DNA of 64,000 nucleotides from Pseudonocardia cypriaca (GTDB lineage Bacteria > Actinomycetota > Actinomycetes > Mycobacteriales > Pseudonocardiaceae). Positions within the stretch are counted from its first letter, which is position 1; the number at the start of each line of letters is the position of its first letter. Positions 44,341 to 52,671 of this stretch are shown here, piece by piece. The stretch covers positions 1,364,001 through 1,428,000 of the forward strand of contig NZ_VFPH01000002.1 of assembly GCF_006717045.1 (NCBI RefSeq), in the 5' to 3' direction. Below the pieces are notes generated by a model. That model worked only from the letters and a program-made list of their open reading frames with translations. It did no database searches and had not been told where the DNA came from. Position numbers and translations under genes: made by a program.

Positions 44341-45522
44341 GTGCATGTTCGACACATCGACGTCGCCGAGCGGCGGAACCGGCTTGCCGCGCGCCACCTC
44401 CTCACAGCCGGGACCCGCACCGACGACGTCGTCGCCATCGCCGACGCGCTCTCCGGGCTGCACTCCACCGACCCCGTCACCGTGCACCTCTCGGTGGCGG
44501 CGCGGATGCGCCACCCGGTCCTGCCAGCGGCCGACGATGCGCTGTACGCGGAGCGGTCGCTGGTGCGCCACCACGCCATGCGGCGCACGCTCTGGGTGTT
44601 CGGGCACGACCTCGCGAGGGCGGCGCACCACTCGTCCACCGTCACGCTGCTGGCCCGGCAACGGAAGCTGCTGCTCGACGCCGTGACGGGGGCCGGGGTC
44701 GGGCCCGACCCGGAGCGGTGGGTCGACGCGGCGTCCACCGAGATCCTCGACGTCCTCGCCGACAAGGGGCCGTTGAGCGCCCGCGACCTGGGGAAGCTGG
44801 TGCCACACCTCGCCGTGCCGATCAGGATCGGCACCGGGCGGCAGGTCGCGGAGATGGCGGCACACTCGCGGCTGCTGCTGGTGCTCGGGTTCGAGGGCCG
44901 GGTGCTGCGGGCCAGGCCAACCGGCACGTGGATCAACGGGCAGTACCGGTGGGCCGCGACGGCGGCATGGGCGCCGGTGTTCTCCGAGCCGCTCGACCCG
45001 CGCACGGCCGCGGCGGCGCTCGCCCGCTCCTGGCTGCGGGCGTACGGACCCGGCACCCGGGCCGACCTGCAGTGGTGGGCCGGCTGGACGGTCGCCACCA
45101 CCAAGCGGGCGCTCGACGACGTGGGCGCCGTCGAGGTCGAGCTGGCCGAGGGGCCCGGCTACGTGCTGCCCGACGACGTCGAGCCGGCCGCGACCGCCGA
45201 GCCCTCCGTGGCGCTGCTGCCCGGGCTCGACCCGTCGACGATGGGCTGGAAGCAGCGCGACTTCCACCTCGACCCGGTGCACGGGCCGCTCCTTTTCGAC
45301 CGCAACGGCAACGGCGGCCCGACGATCTGGGTGGACGGCCGGATCGTCGGCGGGTGGGTGCAGCGCACCGACGGCACCATCGCCCTGCGGGTGCTCGAGG
45401 ACATCGGCGCCGAGCGGCACGCCGAGGTCGAACGCAAGGCCCACGAGCTGGAGCGGCTGCTGGGAGAGGTCCGCTTCACACCGCGGTTCCCGGCGCCGCT
45501 CCAGGCCGAGCTGCGCGCCTAG
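44341..45522 (+). CDS. Winged-helix DNA-binding domain protein (AlkZ/YcaQ-like, HTH_42)
   Basis: 393 residues. RRNRLAARHLLTAG, VVAIADALSGLHSTDPVTVHLSV and MRRTLWVFGHDLARAAH form the first domain; GPLSARDLGKLV and LQWWAGWTVATTKRALDD the winged helices; the C-terminus has LLPGLDPSTMGWKQRDF. This is the actinobacterial branch of the DUF1006/HTH_42 family related to the interstrand-crosslink glycosylase AlkZ. Glycosylase activity is not certain. Start GTG 44341. Shares the palindromic stop CTAG with the convergent next gene. Confidence 0.82.
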   Translation: MHVRHIDVAERRNRLAARHLLTAGTRTDDVVAIADALSGLHSTDPVTVHLSVAARMRHPVLPAADDALYAERSLVRHHAMRRTLWVFGHDLARAAHHSSTVTLLARQRKLLLDAVTGAGVGPDPERWVDAASTEILDVLADKGPLSARDLGKLVPHLAVPIRIGTGRQVAEMAAHSRLLLVLGFEGRVLRARPTGTWINGQYRWAATAAWAPVFSEPLDPRTAAAALARSWLRAYGPGTRADLQWWAGWTVATTKRALDDVGAVEVELAEGPGYVLPDDVEPAATAEPSVALLPGLDPSTMGWKQRDFHLDPVHGPLLFDRNGNGGPTIWVDGRIVGGWVQRTDGTIALRVLEDIGAERHAEVERKAHELERLLGEVRFTPRFPAPLQAELRA

Positions 45523-45833
45523 GCCAGCAGGCTGCGGTGCGTCCGCGCCGTGCCCGCCTCGGCCGTCACGAGCGTCTCGAACGTCGCAGGCTCGTCCGCG
45601 ATGGCCTCCGACAGCAGCGGCACCACGTGCTCGCGCACCGGGAACGGGGAGAGGGCGCGCCGGTAGGCGTCCACAGAGGAGAACCGGACGGTCAGCACCC
45701 AGCGGTCGGACTCGTCGACGGAACGCCCCAGCTCACCGCCGAGACACCCGTCCGCGGCGGTGAGCAGTTCCAGCGCCCTCCGGGCGCGGGAGAGGAGGTC
45801 GGGGCTGGTGGTGAACCGGCAGACGAGCAGCAC
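45519..45833 (-). CDS. Antibiotic biosynthesis monooxygenase (ABM) domain protein
   Basis: 104 residues of the small dimeric ferredoxin-like ABM fold: VLLVCRFTTSPDLLSRARRALELL, GCLGGELGRSVDESDRWVLTVRF, SSVDAYRRALSPF. Related to quinol monooxygenases and heme-degrading enzymes. GTG 45833 is chosen by homology-like length. Stop is in the shared CTAG. Possibly divergent with smtB, 97 bp away. Confidence 0.78.
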   Translation of the reverse strand: MLLVCRFTTSPDLLSRARRALELLTAADGCLGGELGRSVDESDRWVLTVRFSSVDAYRRALSPFPVREHVVPLLSEAIADEPATFETLVTAEAGTARTHRSLLA

Positions 45834-45930
45834 GGCCCCACCCTTCCACCACGCGCCTACGATGGAGGTGCGGCCCGCACGCACGACCGACCGGGGAGCG
45901 CGGCCGCCGCTCCCGGGGATGGGGACGCTG

Positions 45931-46329
45931 ATGTCGATCGTCGCAGGTGCGGGGCCCGCCGGCCGAGCCGCCGACGCCGGGCCGCCCACCGACGATCACG
46001 CCGAGCACGCGGCCGGCCGGCCCCGCAGCACGCCAGCGCCGGTGCGCACCCCGCGCACGCTCGCGGCCGCGGGCGACCTGCTGCGCGCGCTGGCCGCCCC
46101 GGTGCGCATCGCGATCGTGCTGCAGCTCCTGGAGTCCGACCGCTGCGTCCACGACCTCGTCGATGCGCTCGCGGTCGCCCAGCCGCTCATCAGCCAGCAC
46201 CTTCGGGTACTCAAGTCGGCCGGGGTGGTGCACGGCGAGCGCCGCGGACGCGAGGTGGTCTACTCCCTGGTCGACGACCACCTCGCACACATCGTGGTCG
46301 ACGCGGTCGCGCACGTGGAGGAGGGGTGA
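45931..46329 (+). CDS. smtB: SmtB-like ArsR family zinc-responsive repressor
   Basis: 132 residues. Winged helix LLRALAAPVRIAIVLQLLESDRCVHDLVDALAVAQPLISQHLRVLKSAG (cited as one region, about 45-95). The C-terminal helix has D-D-H-(10)-H-V-E, exactly the alpha-5 D-x-H-x10-H-x2-E zinc site of SmtB/CzrA. The long Ala/Pro-rich N-terminus is variable. ATG 45931 has GGGGA six bases upstream; ATG 45919 is an alternative. Overlaps zur by one base, as in the mycobacterial smtB-zur operon, where SmtB relieves repression of zur under zinc excess. Confidence 0.9.
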   Translation: MSIVAGAGPAGRAADAGPPTDDHAEHAAGRPRSTPAPVRTPRTLAAAGDLLRALAAPVRIAIVLQLLESDRCVHDLVDALAVAQPLISQHLRVLKSAGVVHGERRGREVVYSLVDDHLAHIVVDAVAHVEEG

Positions 46330-46751
46330 TGGACACCGGGACCAACGGGGTCACGACGAGAGCGCTGCGCGCCACCCGACAGCGGGCGGCGGTGTCGGCG
46401 CTGCTGGACCGGCTCGAGGACTTCCGCTCCGCCCAGGAGATCCACGAGGAGCTGCGCCGCGCCGGTGAGGGAATCGGCCTCACCACCGTCTACCGCACGC
46501 TGCAGACCCTCGCCGACGGCGGTGAGGTCGACGTGCTGCGCACCGGCTCGGGCGAGGCCGTCTACCGCCGCTGCGCCTCCGCGGAGCACCACCACCACCT
46601 CGTCTGCCGCCGCTGCGGGCACACCGTCGAGATCGAGGGCCCTGCCGTCGAGACCTGGGCGCAGCGGGTGGCCGAGGACCACGGGTTCGTGGAGCTGAGC
46701 CACACGGCCGAGGTCTTCGGGCTCTGCAAGGACTGCGGCGCCGCGCGCTGA
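46329..46751 (+). CDS. zur: Zinc uptake regulator Zur (Fur family)
   Basis: 140 residues. Fur winged helix TRQRAAVSALLDRLEDFRSAQEIHEEL and GIGLTTVYRTLQTLADGGEVDVLR; regulatory zinc ligands in AEHHHHLVCRRCGHTVEIEG; structural cysteines CRRC and CKDC. With zinc bound it represses zinc-uptake genes. ATG shares a base with the smtB TGA. Synteny with the mycobacterial zur (furB) supports the name over plain Fur. Confidence 0.93.
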   Translation: MDTGTNGVTTRALRATRQRAAVSALLDRLEDFRSAQEIHEELRRAGEGIGLTTVYRTLQTLADGGEVDVLRTGSGEAVYRRCASAEHHHHLVCRRCGHTVEIEGPAVETWAQRVAEDHGFVELSHTAEVFGLCKDCGAAR

Positions 46752-46859
46752 GGCCGAGAGCCCACGCAGCAGCCCTCCGACCCTGACGGCCCCTGGACCC
46801 CGGCCCCCCGCTGCGGGAGCATCGGGGCTCAGCCCGAGTCGAGAGGGGATGACCTGCCG

Positions 46860-47045
46860 ATGGAGGCCAAAGCGGGCGACCACATCGTCGTCGAGGGCAC
46901 GATCGTCGACCAGGGGCGGCGCGAGGGCGAGGTCCTCGAAGTGATCGGCTCCGGCGACCGGAAGTGCTACCGGGTGCGCTGGGAGGACGGCCACGAGTCG
47001 GTCTTCCAGCCCGGCGCGGGCGCGCACGTCACGTCGCAGGGCTGA
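46860..47045 (+). CDS. DUF1918 domain protein
   Basis: 61 residues, MEAKAGDHIVVEGTIVDQGRREGEVLEVIGS then YRVRWEDGHESVFQPGAGAHV: the small SH3-like barrel of DUF1918, widespread and functionally uncharacterised in actinobacteria. GAGAGGGG lies upstream. 10-bp gap to the convergent YbjN-like gene. Confidence 0.88.
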   Translation: MEAKAGDHIVVEGTIVDQGRREGEVLEVIGSGDRKCYRVRWEDGHESVFQPGAGAHVTSQG

Positions 47046-47054
47046 GCGGCACCA

Positions 47055-47456
47055 CTACCCGGGCAGCAGCGCAGCACGCAGGCTGGAGGCCCCGCTCACC
47101 ACGAGCATCAGCAGCGTGCCCATCGCCTTCTCGTCGAGCCCGGAAGCCGGGAACGCGTAGCGCCACGTCACGTCCCAACCCGCGCTGCCGGGGATCACAC
47201 GCGCGCTGCCGAACAGGCCCTCGCCCACACCGAGCGCCACCTGCGTGGGCACGTCGGACTCGGCGGGCAGGTCCCACGCCACCACGCAGGTGAGGTTGAG
47301 GACGGGCAGGCCCTCCTCGATGTCCAGGCCCTGCAGCGCGCATACGACGCCGCCGTGGGCGAACGTGAGGGCGCCGTCGTCGTCGACGGTGACGTCGTGG
47401 AAGCGTTCCAGCGCAGCTTTCGCGACGCCCAGCTGGTCGGCGATGGCACCGGTCAC
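47055..47456 (-). CDS. YbjN-like protein downstream of uppS
   Basis: 133 residues resembling the YbjN / type III secretion chaperone-like fold: VAKAALERFHDVTVDDDGALTFAHGGVVCALQ, PVLNLTCVVAWDL, WRYAFPASGLDEKAMGTLLMLVVSGA. GTG 47456 overlaps the uppS stop (GTGA). A protein gene of similar length sits at this place between zur and uppS in mycobacteria. Function unknown. Confidence 0.75.
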   Translation of the reverse strand: MTGAIADQLGVAKAALERFHDVTVDDDGALTFAHGGVVCALQGLDIEEGLPVLNLTCVVAWDLPAESDVPTQVALGVGEGLFGSARVIPGSAGWDVTWRYAFPASGLDEKAMGTLLMLVVSGASSLRAALLPG

Positions 47457-48238
47457 GAAGCGGCCTCCGGGGTGTCGAGCGCCCCGCCGAAACGACGGTC
47501 GCGCCGGGCGTAGATCTCGATCGCCTGCCACAGGTGGCGGCGGTCGAAGTCGGGGAAGAGCGTGTCGAGGAAGACCAGCTCCGCGTACGCGGACTGCCAG
47601 AGCAGGAAGTTCGACGTGCGCTGCTCCCCCGAGGAGCGCACGAACAGGTCGACGTCGGGCATGTCCGGCTCGTCGAGGTACCGGGCGATCATCCGCTCGT
47701 CGACCTTGTCGGGTCTGATCCGGCCATCCGCGGCCAGCCGGGCGATCTGCTTCACCGCGTCGGCGATCTCCGCCCGCCCGCCGTAGTTGACGCACATGGT
47801 GAGCGTCAGCACGTCGTTGTTCTTCGTCTTCTCCTCGGCGATCTCCAGCTCCTTGATCACCGAGCGCCAGAGCCGGGGACGTCGGCCCGCCCAGCGCACG
47901 CGCACGCCCATCGCGTCCATCTCGTCGACGCGGCGGCGGATCACGTCCCGGTTGAAGCCCATGAGGAAGCGCACCTCGTCGGGGCTGCGCTTCCAGTTCT
48001 CCGTGGAGAACGCGTACGCCGACAGCCACCGGACCCCGATGTCGATCGCGCCGCGGGCCACGTCCATGAGGGCGGCCTCGCCGCGGCGGTGGCCCTCGAT
48101 CCGGGGCAGGCCGCGGGCGTTGGCCCACCGCCCGTTGCCGTCCATGACCAGGGCGACGTGGTGCGGAACCAGCTCCGGCGGGATCGCCGGGGGACGCGCA
48201 CCGGACGGGTGCGGCGGCGGGGGCTGGAACCGGCTCAC
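47453..48238 (-). CDS. uppS: Isoprenyl transferase (cis-prenyl diphosphate synthase, UppS)
   Basis: 261 residues. The diphosphate-binding VALVMDGNGRWANARGLPR, AYAFSTENWKRSPDEV, and the C-terminal RSSGEQRTSNFLLWQSAYAEL are family signatures. Makes the polyprenyl (probably decaprenyl) diphosphate carrier for peptidoglycan and other wall polymers at the cytosolic membrane face. In mycobacteria uppS lies directly after recO; here DedA, a two-component system and repeat R2b intervene. Confidence 0.95.
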   Translation of the reverse strand: MSRFQPPPPHPSGARPPAIPPELVPHHVALVMDGNGRWANARGLPRIEGHRRGEAALMDVARGAIDIGVRWLSAYAFSTENWKRSPDEVRFLMGFNRDVIRRRVDEMDAMGVRVRWAGRRPRLWRSVIKELEIAEEKTKNNDVLTLTMCVNYGGRAEIADAVKQIARLAADGRIRPDKVDERMIARYLDEPDMPDVDLFVRSSGEQRTSNFLLWQSAYAELVFLDTLFPDFDRRHLWQAIEIYARRDRRFGGALDTPEAAS

Positions 48239-48334
48239 GAACCAACCCTAGGGGGCGGGGTGCGGGAAACCTCAGGGTCCCTCCGGCGAGCACCCCAGTC
48301 CGGGCATACCGCCCATCCCTCTACCGTGTGAATC

Positions 48335-49126
48335 ATGACCGCCCCCGCCCCGCAGCTCGACGGCATCGTCGGTTGGGTCGTCGATCTGATGGAGACGCTC
48401 GGCGCGCCCGGCGTCGGTCTCGCGATCGCGCTCGAGAACGTGTTCCCGCCGCTGCCCAGCGAGGTGTTCCTGCCGCTCGCCGGCTTCGCCGCGTCCCGGG
48501 GCGAGCTGAGCCTCGTCGCCGCGATCATCTGGACGACCATCGGCTCCGTCGTCGGCGCACTCGTGCTGTACGGGATCGGCGCTGCGCTCGGCCGCGACCG
48601 GCTGTGCGCCATCGCCGCGAAGATGCCGCTCGTCGACGTCGGCGACATCCACAAGGCCGAGGCCTGGTTCGCGAGGCACGGCGCGAAAGCGGTGTTCTTC
48701 GGACGGATGGTGCCGCTGGTCCGCAGCATGATCTCGGTGCCGGCCGGGGTCGAGCGGATGAACATCGGCCTCTTCCTCGCCCTCACCGCGGCCGGCAGCC
48801 TCATCTGGAACTCGGTGTTCGTCGTCGCCGGGTACCAGCTCGGCGAGAACTGGCACATCGTCGAGAGCTACGCAGGCATCCTCTCGAAGGTCGTGGTCGT
48901 GGCGATCGCGCTCGCCGTGGTGGTCTTCGTGATCATGCGGATCAGACGCCGCCGCCAGGTGGTCCCCGCCGAGCCGGACGAGGCCGCAACCGAGCGCATC
49001 CCGGTCGTGCGGGCCCGGCCGCAGCAGCCGGTGCGGCACTGGTCGGCCCAGCCGTCGTCCACGGAGTGGTCGGCGCAGCCGACCCAGCGGCTCCCGGTCG
49101 TGCAGCCCGACCAGCCACAGCGGTAA
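48335..49126 (+). CDS. DedA family membrane protein
   Basis: 263 residues. ALENVFPPLPSEVFLPLAGFAASRG, FARHGAKAVFFGRMVPLVRSMISVPAGVERMN and the helices around them are the DedA/SNARE-associated core; some DedA proteins flip undecaprenyl phosphate or phospholipids, which fits the uppS neighbour. A polar C-terminal tail of about 60 residues contains repeats of QPV/SAQP. Ends five bases before the histidine kinase gene. Confidence 0.9.
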   Translation: MTAPAPQLDGIVGWVVDLMETLGAPGVGLAIALENVFPPLPSEVFLPLAGFAASRGELSLVAAIIWTTIGSVVGALVLYGIGAALGRDRLCAIAAKMPLVDVGDIHKAEAWFARHGAKAVFFGRMVPLVRSMISVPAGVERMNIGLFLALTAAGSLIWNSVFVVAGYQLGENWHIVESYAGILSKVVVVAIALAVVVFVIMRIRRRRQVVPAEPDEAATERIPVVRARPQQPVRHWSAQPSSTEWSAQPTQRLPVVQPDQPQR

Positions 49127-49131
49127 CCCCG

Positions 49132-50262
49132 GTGCGGACGTGGGCGCGCACCGGCGCAGGCGTCGCGCTCGGGGCCGGCACGGCCGCGGTGCACCTGCTG
49201 CTCGTGCTCCCGGTTGCCGCGGCCATGGCGGCACCCGCGTTCCGGCCGGTGGCGGAGACGGTGGCCCGGCGGCTCGCCGTGCTGGAGCGCCGCCGGGTCG
49301 TGGCCCTGCTCGGCGGGACGGGCGGGAACGCGGAGCCGCCGCCCGCGCGGGCACTGCGCTACCTCGGCGCGCGGATCCCCGTCGGGCTGCTGGGCGGGGC
49401 GGTGCTCACGCTGCTCGGCATCGGCCTGACCTTCGCCGCCACCCTCCTCGTCTCGTGGGTCACGCAGACGCCCTGGATCATGGAGCGCGAGGCGGCCGTC
49501 GTCGTGAGCGGCCTGCTCGTCGCCTACTACGCGATCCCCGGCGCGGTGCTGCTCTACCTGGCGCTCGCCGGCGCCGGCGGCGTGGCCCGCTGGGAACGCA
49601 CGCTGCTCGGCCGGCTGCTCGCGCCTTCGCGCGAGGAGCAGCTCACCCGTCGCGTCGAGGAGCTCTCGCGCACCCGGGACGCGATCGTCGCGGCCGTCGA
49701 CGACGAGCGCCGCCGCATCGAGCGCGACCTCCACGACGGTGTGCAGCAGCGCCTCGTCGCGCTCGGCATGCTCCTGGGCAGGGCGCGCCGCCATCCCGAC
49801 CGCGCCGACGAGCTCGTCGCGCAGGCCCACGACGAGGCCCAGCGCGCGCTCGTGGAGCTGCGCGACGTGTCGTGGCGCGTCTACCCGGCCGCGCTGGACA
49901 CCGGTGGCCTCGCGGCCGCGCTGGAGTCGGTGGCCGAGCGGGCACCCCTGCCGGTCCGCATCCACTGCGACCTGCCCGTCGAGCCGCCCGCTACCGTGCG
50001 CGCCGCGGCCTGGTTCGTGATCAGCGAGGCGGTGACGAACGCCGCCAAGCACTCGGGAGCGCTGCGCGTGGACGTGGAGGTGGCGATGGTGGATGGCCGC
50101 CTGCACGCCGCCGTCCGCGACGACGGCCGCGGCGGCGCCGACCCGGCAGGCGGCGGCCTCGCGGGGTTGGCCCGCCGCGTCGCCGCAGCCGACGGCGAGT
50201 TCAGCGTGGCCAGCCCGCCGGGTGGGCCGACCGCAGTCACCGCGGAGCTGCCGTGCGCGTGA
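49132..50262 (+). CDS. Sensor histidine kinase, NarX/LiaS-like (HisKA_3)
   Basis: 376 residues. N-terminal membrane segments at about 10-30, 75-100 and 115-145, then the HisKA_3 phosphoacceptor DDERRRIERDLHDGVQQRLVALGMLLG with the histidine in DLHDGVQQ, and an HATPase domain with SEAVTNAAKHSGA and DDGRGGADPAGGGLAGLARRV. No extracellular sensing domain of size, so it probably senses a membrane signal. GTG 49132. Overlaps its response regulator by ten bases. Confidence 0.9.
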   Translation: MRTWARTGAGVALGAGTAAVHLLLVLPVAAAMAAPAFRPVAETVARRLAVLERRRVVALLGGTGGNAEPPPARALRYLGARIPVGLLGGAVLTLLGIGLTFAATLLVSWVTQTPWIMEREAAVVVSGLLVAYYAIPGAVLLYLALAGAGGVARWERTLLGRLLAPSREEQLTRRVEELSRTRDAIVAAVDDERRRIERDLHDGVQQRLVALGMLLGRARRHPDRADELVAQAHDEAQRALVELRDVSWRVYPAALDTGGLAAALESVAERAPLPVRIHCDLPVEPPATVRAAAWFVISEAVTNAAKHSGALRVDVEVAMVDGRLHAAVRDDGRGGADPAGGGLAGLARRVAAADGEFSVASPPGGPTAVTAELPCA

Positions 50263-50897
50263 TGATCGCCGAGGACTCCGCACTGCTGCGCGATGGCCTC
50301 GTCCGCCTGCTCGTCGACGAGGGCCACGAGGTGCTGGCCGCGGTCGCCGACGCCCGCGCTCTGCTCGGCGCGCTCGAGCGCGAGCAGCCCGACGTGGTCG
50401 TCGCCGACGTGCGGATGCCGCCCACCCACAGCGACGAGGGTGTCGTCGCGGCGCTGGAGATCCGCCGCCGGTGGCCGCAGGTGGGGGTGCTCGTACTGTC
50501 GCAGTACGTCGAGCGCCGGCACACCGCACAGCTGATCGGCGACGACGGCGGCCGCGTCGGCTACCTGCTGAAGGACCGGGTGGCGCAGGTCGGGGAGTTC
50601 CTGGACGCCCTGGAGCGGGTCGGCGCGGGCGGCGCGGCGTTCGACCCGGAGGTGGTGCGCCAGCTGCTCGCGGCCGGCCGGCGGGCCGACCCGCTCGCCC
50701 GCCTCACCCCGCGCGAGCGCGACGTGCTCGACGCGATGGCCGAGGGGCTCACCAACGCCGGCACCGCGGAGCGGCTGCGGATGTCGGTCAGCGCCGTGGA
50801 GAAGCACGTCGCCTCGATCTTCGGGAAGCTGGGCATCCCGGAGACGGCGGGGTACAGCAGGCGGGTGCTCGCGGTGCTGCGGTACCTGGGTTCGTGA
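50253..50897 (+). CDS. LuxR/NarL family response regulator
   Basis: 214 residues. Receiver VRVMIAEDSALLRDGLVRLLVDEGH with phosphoacceptor aspartate in VVVADVRMPP and the lysine in GYLLKDRV; LuxR-type helix-turn-helix LTPRERDVLDAMAEGLTNAGTAERLRMSVSAVEKHVASIF. GTG 50253 gives the usual N-terminus. Partner of the preceding kinase. Followed by repeat R2b. Confidence 0.92.
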   Translation: MRVMIAEDSALLRDGLVRLLVDEGHEVLAAVADARALLGALEREQPDVVVADVRMPPTHSDEGVVAALEIRRRWPQVGVLVLSQYVERRHTAQLIGDDGGRVGYLLKDRVAQVGEFLDALERVGAGGAAFDPEVVRQLLAAGRRADPLARLTPRERDVLDAMAEGLTNAGTAERLRMSVSAVEKHVASIFGKLGIPETAGYSRRVLAVLRYLGS

Positions 50898-50942
50898 CCT
50901 GGTAGTACGACGCACAGGCAGCTGCTGTGATCACGGATGTTC

Positions 50943-51837
50943 GGCGCTCTTGCCGGGTGGTCGCGGCATGATCCGGTGTAGCGGTTCGCTACTGCTGTGG
51001 CGGCAGCCATGGGCAACCGATGCACGCGATCTTGGTGGGCATGATCCGCTGTATCGGGCGTCCATGGTCGTGCCGGCAGCCATGGACAACCGCCAGTTCG
51101 GATCATGGTCCCTGCGGCTCTGGTTGATTCCCGTCGGGTCGGCCTTGCCACAGAACCCGCCGGTGGGCGCGCCGTTCCCGGCTCGGGCCTCTCGGCGCCC
51201 GGCCCCGTTGTCGGCCTCTCGGGTGTTCCCCCCGGTTCCCGTCGATCCCTTCGGCTGGTGGGGGTGGCTGGGTTGGGTCAACTACCGAATTCTGTGGTTG
51301 CGTGGGCGGCCGTCCCCGGCTTGGGGGCACGGCAGTCGGGGACGAGACCGCCGCGGTTGGGTGCCACGCGACCTGCTGTGGTCCCGACCCTCACACCCCA
51401 GCCCATCCGCGCACGGTCAGGCCGGACCAGTCCAGGGACGGGGCGTCTGCACCTGATCACGCCCGGATGGCAGGGGTTGTTGGGTGGGAACGGGACCACA
51501 GCCGGTTGCGTGGCACCCGAGTCGCGCGCTCGTCGGGAACCGCCGTGCCCCCGCGTCGGGGACGGCCGCCAGCGCAACCACGGAATTCGGTAGTGGACCC
51601 AAGCCAGCCGCCGCGGTAGGTGCGGGGCGAGGCGAACCGGATCGACCACACCAGCAGCCGGGGGCGGATAGGTGAGGCCGGGAGGTCCGAGCCGGGAACG
51701 GCGCGCCCACCGGAACGGTTTCCCACCAGGACGGCACCGCGCTGTGCGTTCCGCGGAACGTAGCCGGCCACCGTGCACACCTTCCCGCCACGACACACAC
51801 CGCCGGCCACGTGCACCGACACCGCGCGATGTGCACG
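50943..51837. repeat. Composite palindromic repeat R2, copy b (uninterrupted)
   Basis: About 895 bp filling the gap between convergent genes, inverted relative to copy a. Contents: CATGATC units at 50967 and 51040-51107 (68 bp to GATCATG); then a very large imperfect palindrome, about 51155-51735, centred near 51440, with best-matching arms 51268-51335 and 51540-51607 (CTACCGAATTC / GAATTCGGTAG); and the 14-bp core CGTTCCGCGGAACG at 51749-51762. Short frames of up to 168 codons occur on both strands but are explained by GC bias and symmetry. Marks the pre-insertion state of copy a. Confidence 0.82.
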
Positions 51838-51849
51838 CTCAACGAGCGT

Positions 51850-52590
51850 CTAGGTCATCGCCCGCCGCTCCACCAGCGGCAAGGACCGCAGCTGCCGCTC
51901 CATGTGCCACTGCAGGTGGGCGGCCACGAGGCCGCTGGTGTCGCGGCGGGTGACGCTGGTGGCGGTGTCGGCGGTGTCCCAGTCGCCGTGCAGCAGCGCG
52001 TCGAGCAGCGCGAACGTCTCCCGCGACGGGCGCACAGAGCCGGGAGGGCGGCAGCGGGGGCACACCGCTCCCCCGGCGGCGATGTTGAACGCGGCGTGCG
52101 GGCCGGGCTCGGCGCAGCGGGCGCACTCGGAGATCGCGGGCGCCCATCCGGCGTGGGTCATCGCGCGCAGCAGGAACGCGTCGAGCACGAGCGACGGGTC
52201 GCGCTCGTGGCCGGCGAGCGCCCGCACCGCGCCCACGAGCAGCAGGTACACGCGCAGCGCCGGCTCGCCCTCCTCTGCGACGAGCCGGTCGGCCGTCTCC
52301 AGCATCGCGCAGCCGGTGGTGTAGCGGGAGTAGTCGGAGATGATGCCGGCGCCGAACGCGTCGACGGTCTCGGCCTGCGTGACGATGTCCAGCGAGCGGC
52401 CCGTGTAGCACTGCACGTCGACGTGGTTGAACGGCTCCAGCCGCGCCCCCCAGCGGGACCGGGTGCGCCGCACGCCCTTCGCGACCGCGCGCACCTTGCC
52501 GCGGCGGCGGGTGAGCAGCGTGACGATGCGGTCTGCCTCGCCGAGCTTCTGCACCCGCAGCACCACGCCGGTGTCACGCCACAGGGTCAC
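51850..52590 (-). CDS. recO: DNA repair protein RecO
   Basis: 246 residues. N-terminal OB fold: WRDTGVVLRVQKLGEADRIVTLLTRRRGKVRAVAKGVRRTRSRWGARLEPF (cited as region 4-54). C-terminal zinc site with CARCAEPGPH and CPRCRPPGSV. Loads RecA at gaps with RecR. Same strand order as uppS and era, consistent with the ancestral uppS-recO-era arrangement, now separated. Confidence 0.94.
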   Translation of the reverse strand: MTLWRDTGVVLRVQKLGEADRIVTLLTRRRGKVRAVAKGVRRTRSRWGARLEPFNHVDVQCYTGRSLDIVTQAETVDAFGAGIISDYSRYTTGCAMLETADRLVAEEGEPALRVYLLLVGAVRALAGHERDPSLVLDAFLLRAMTHAGWAPAISECARCAEPGPHAAFNIAAGGAVCPRCRPPGSVRPSRETFALLDALLHGDWDTADTATSVTRRDTSGLVAAHLQWHMERQLRSLPLVERRAMT

Positions 52591-52639
52591 CGGGCAAGCC
52601 TACGGCCGTTCCGGCTTGACACCGCCTCCCCACACCGGG

Positions 52640-52658
52640 TGAGGTCACCCTAACCCGA
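52640..52658. promoter_or_regulatory. Weak DtxR/IdeR-like iron box
   Basis: TGAGGTCACCCTAACCCGA matches about 14 of 19 positions of the iron-box consensus TTAGGTTAGSCTAACCTAA. It ends 13 bases before the start of the HugZ-like gene. Suggestive only. Confidence 0.35.
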
Positions 52659-52671
52659 CCGAGGAGGTCAG

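Noticed and set aside
50950..51822. Frames of 121-168 codons within R2b as possible small proteins
   Set aside because: Open frames occur on both strands because the element is palindromic and GC-rich; no start with a good ribosome-binding site and no recognisable domain.
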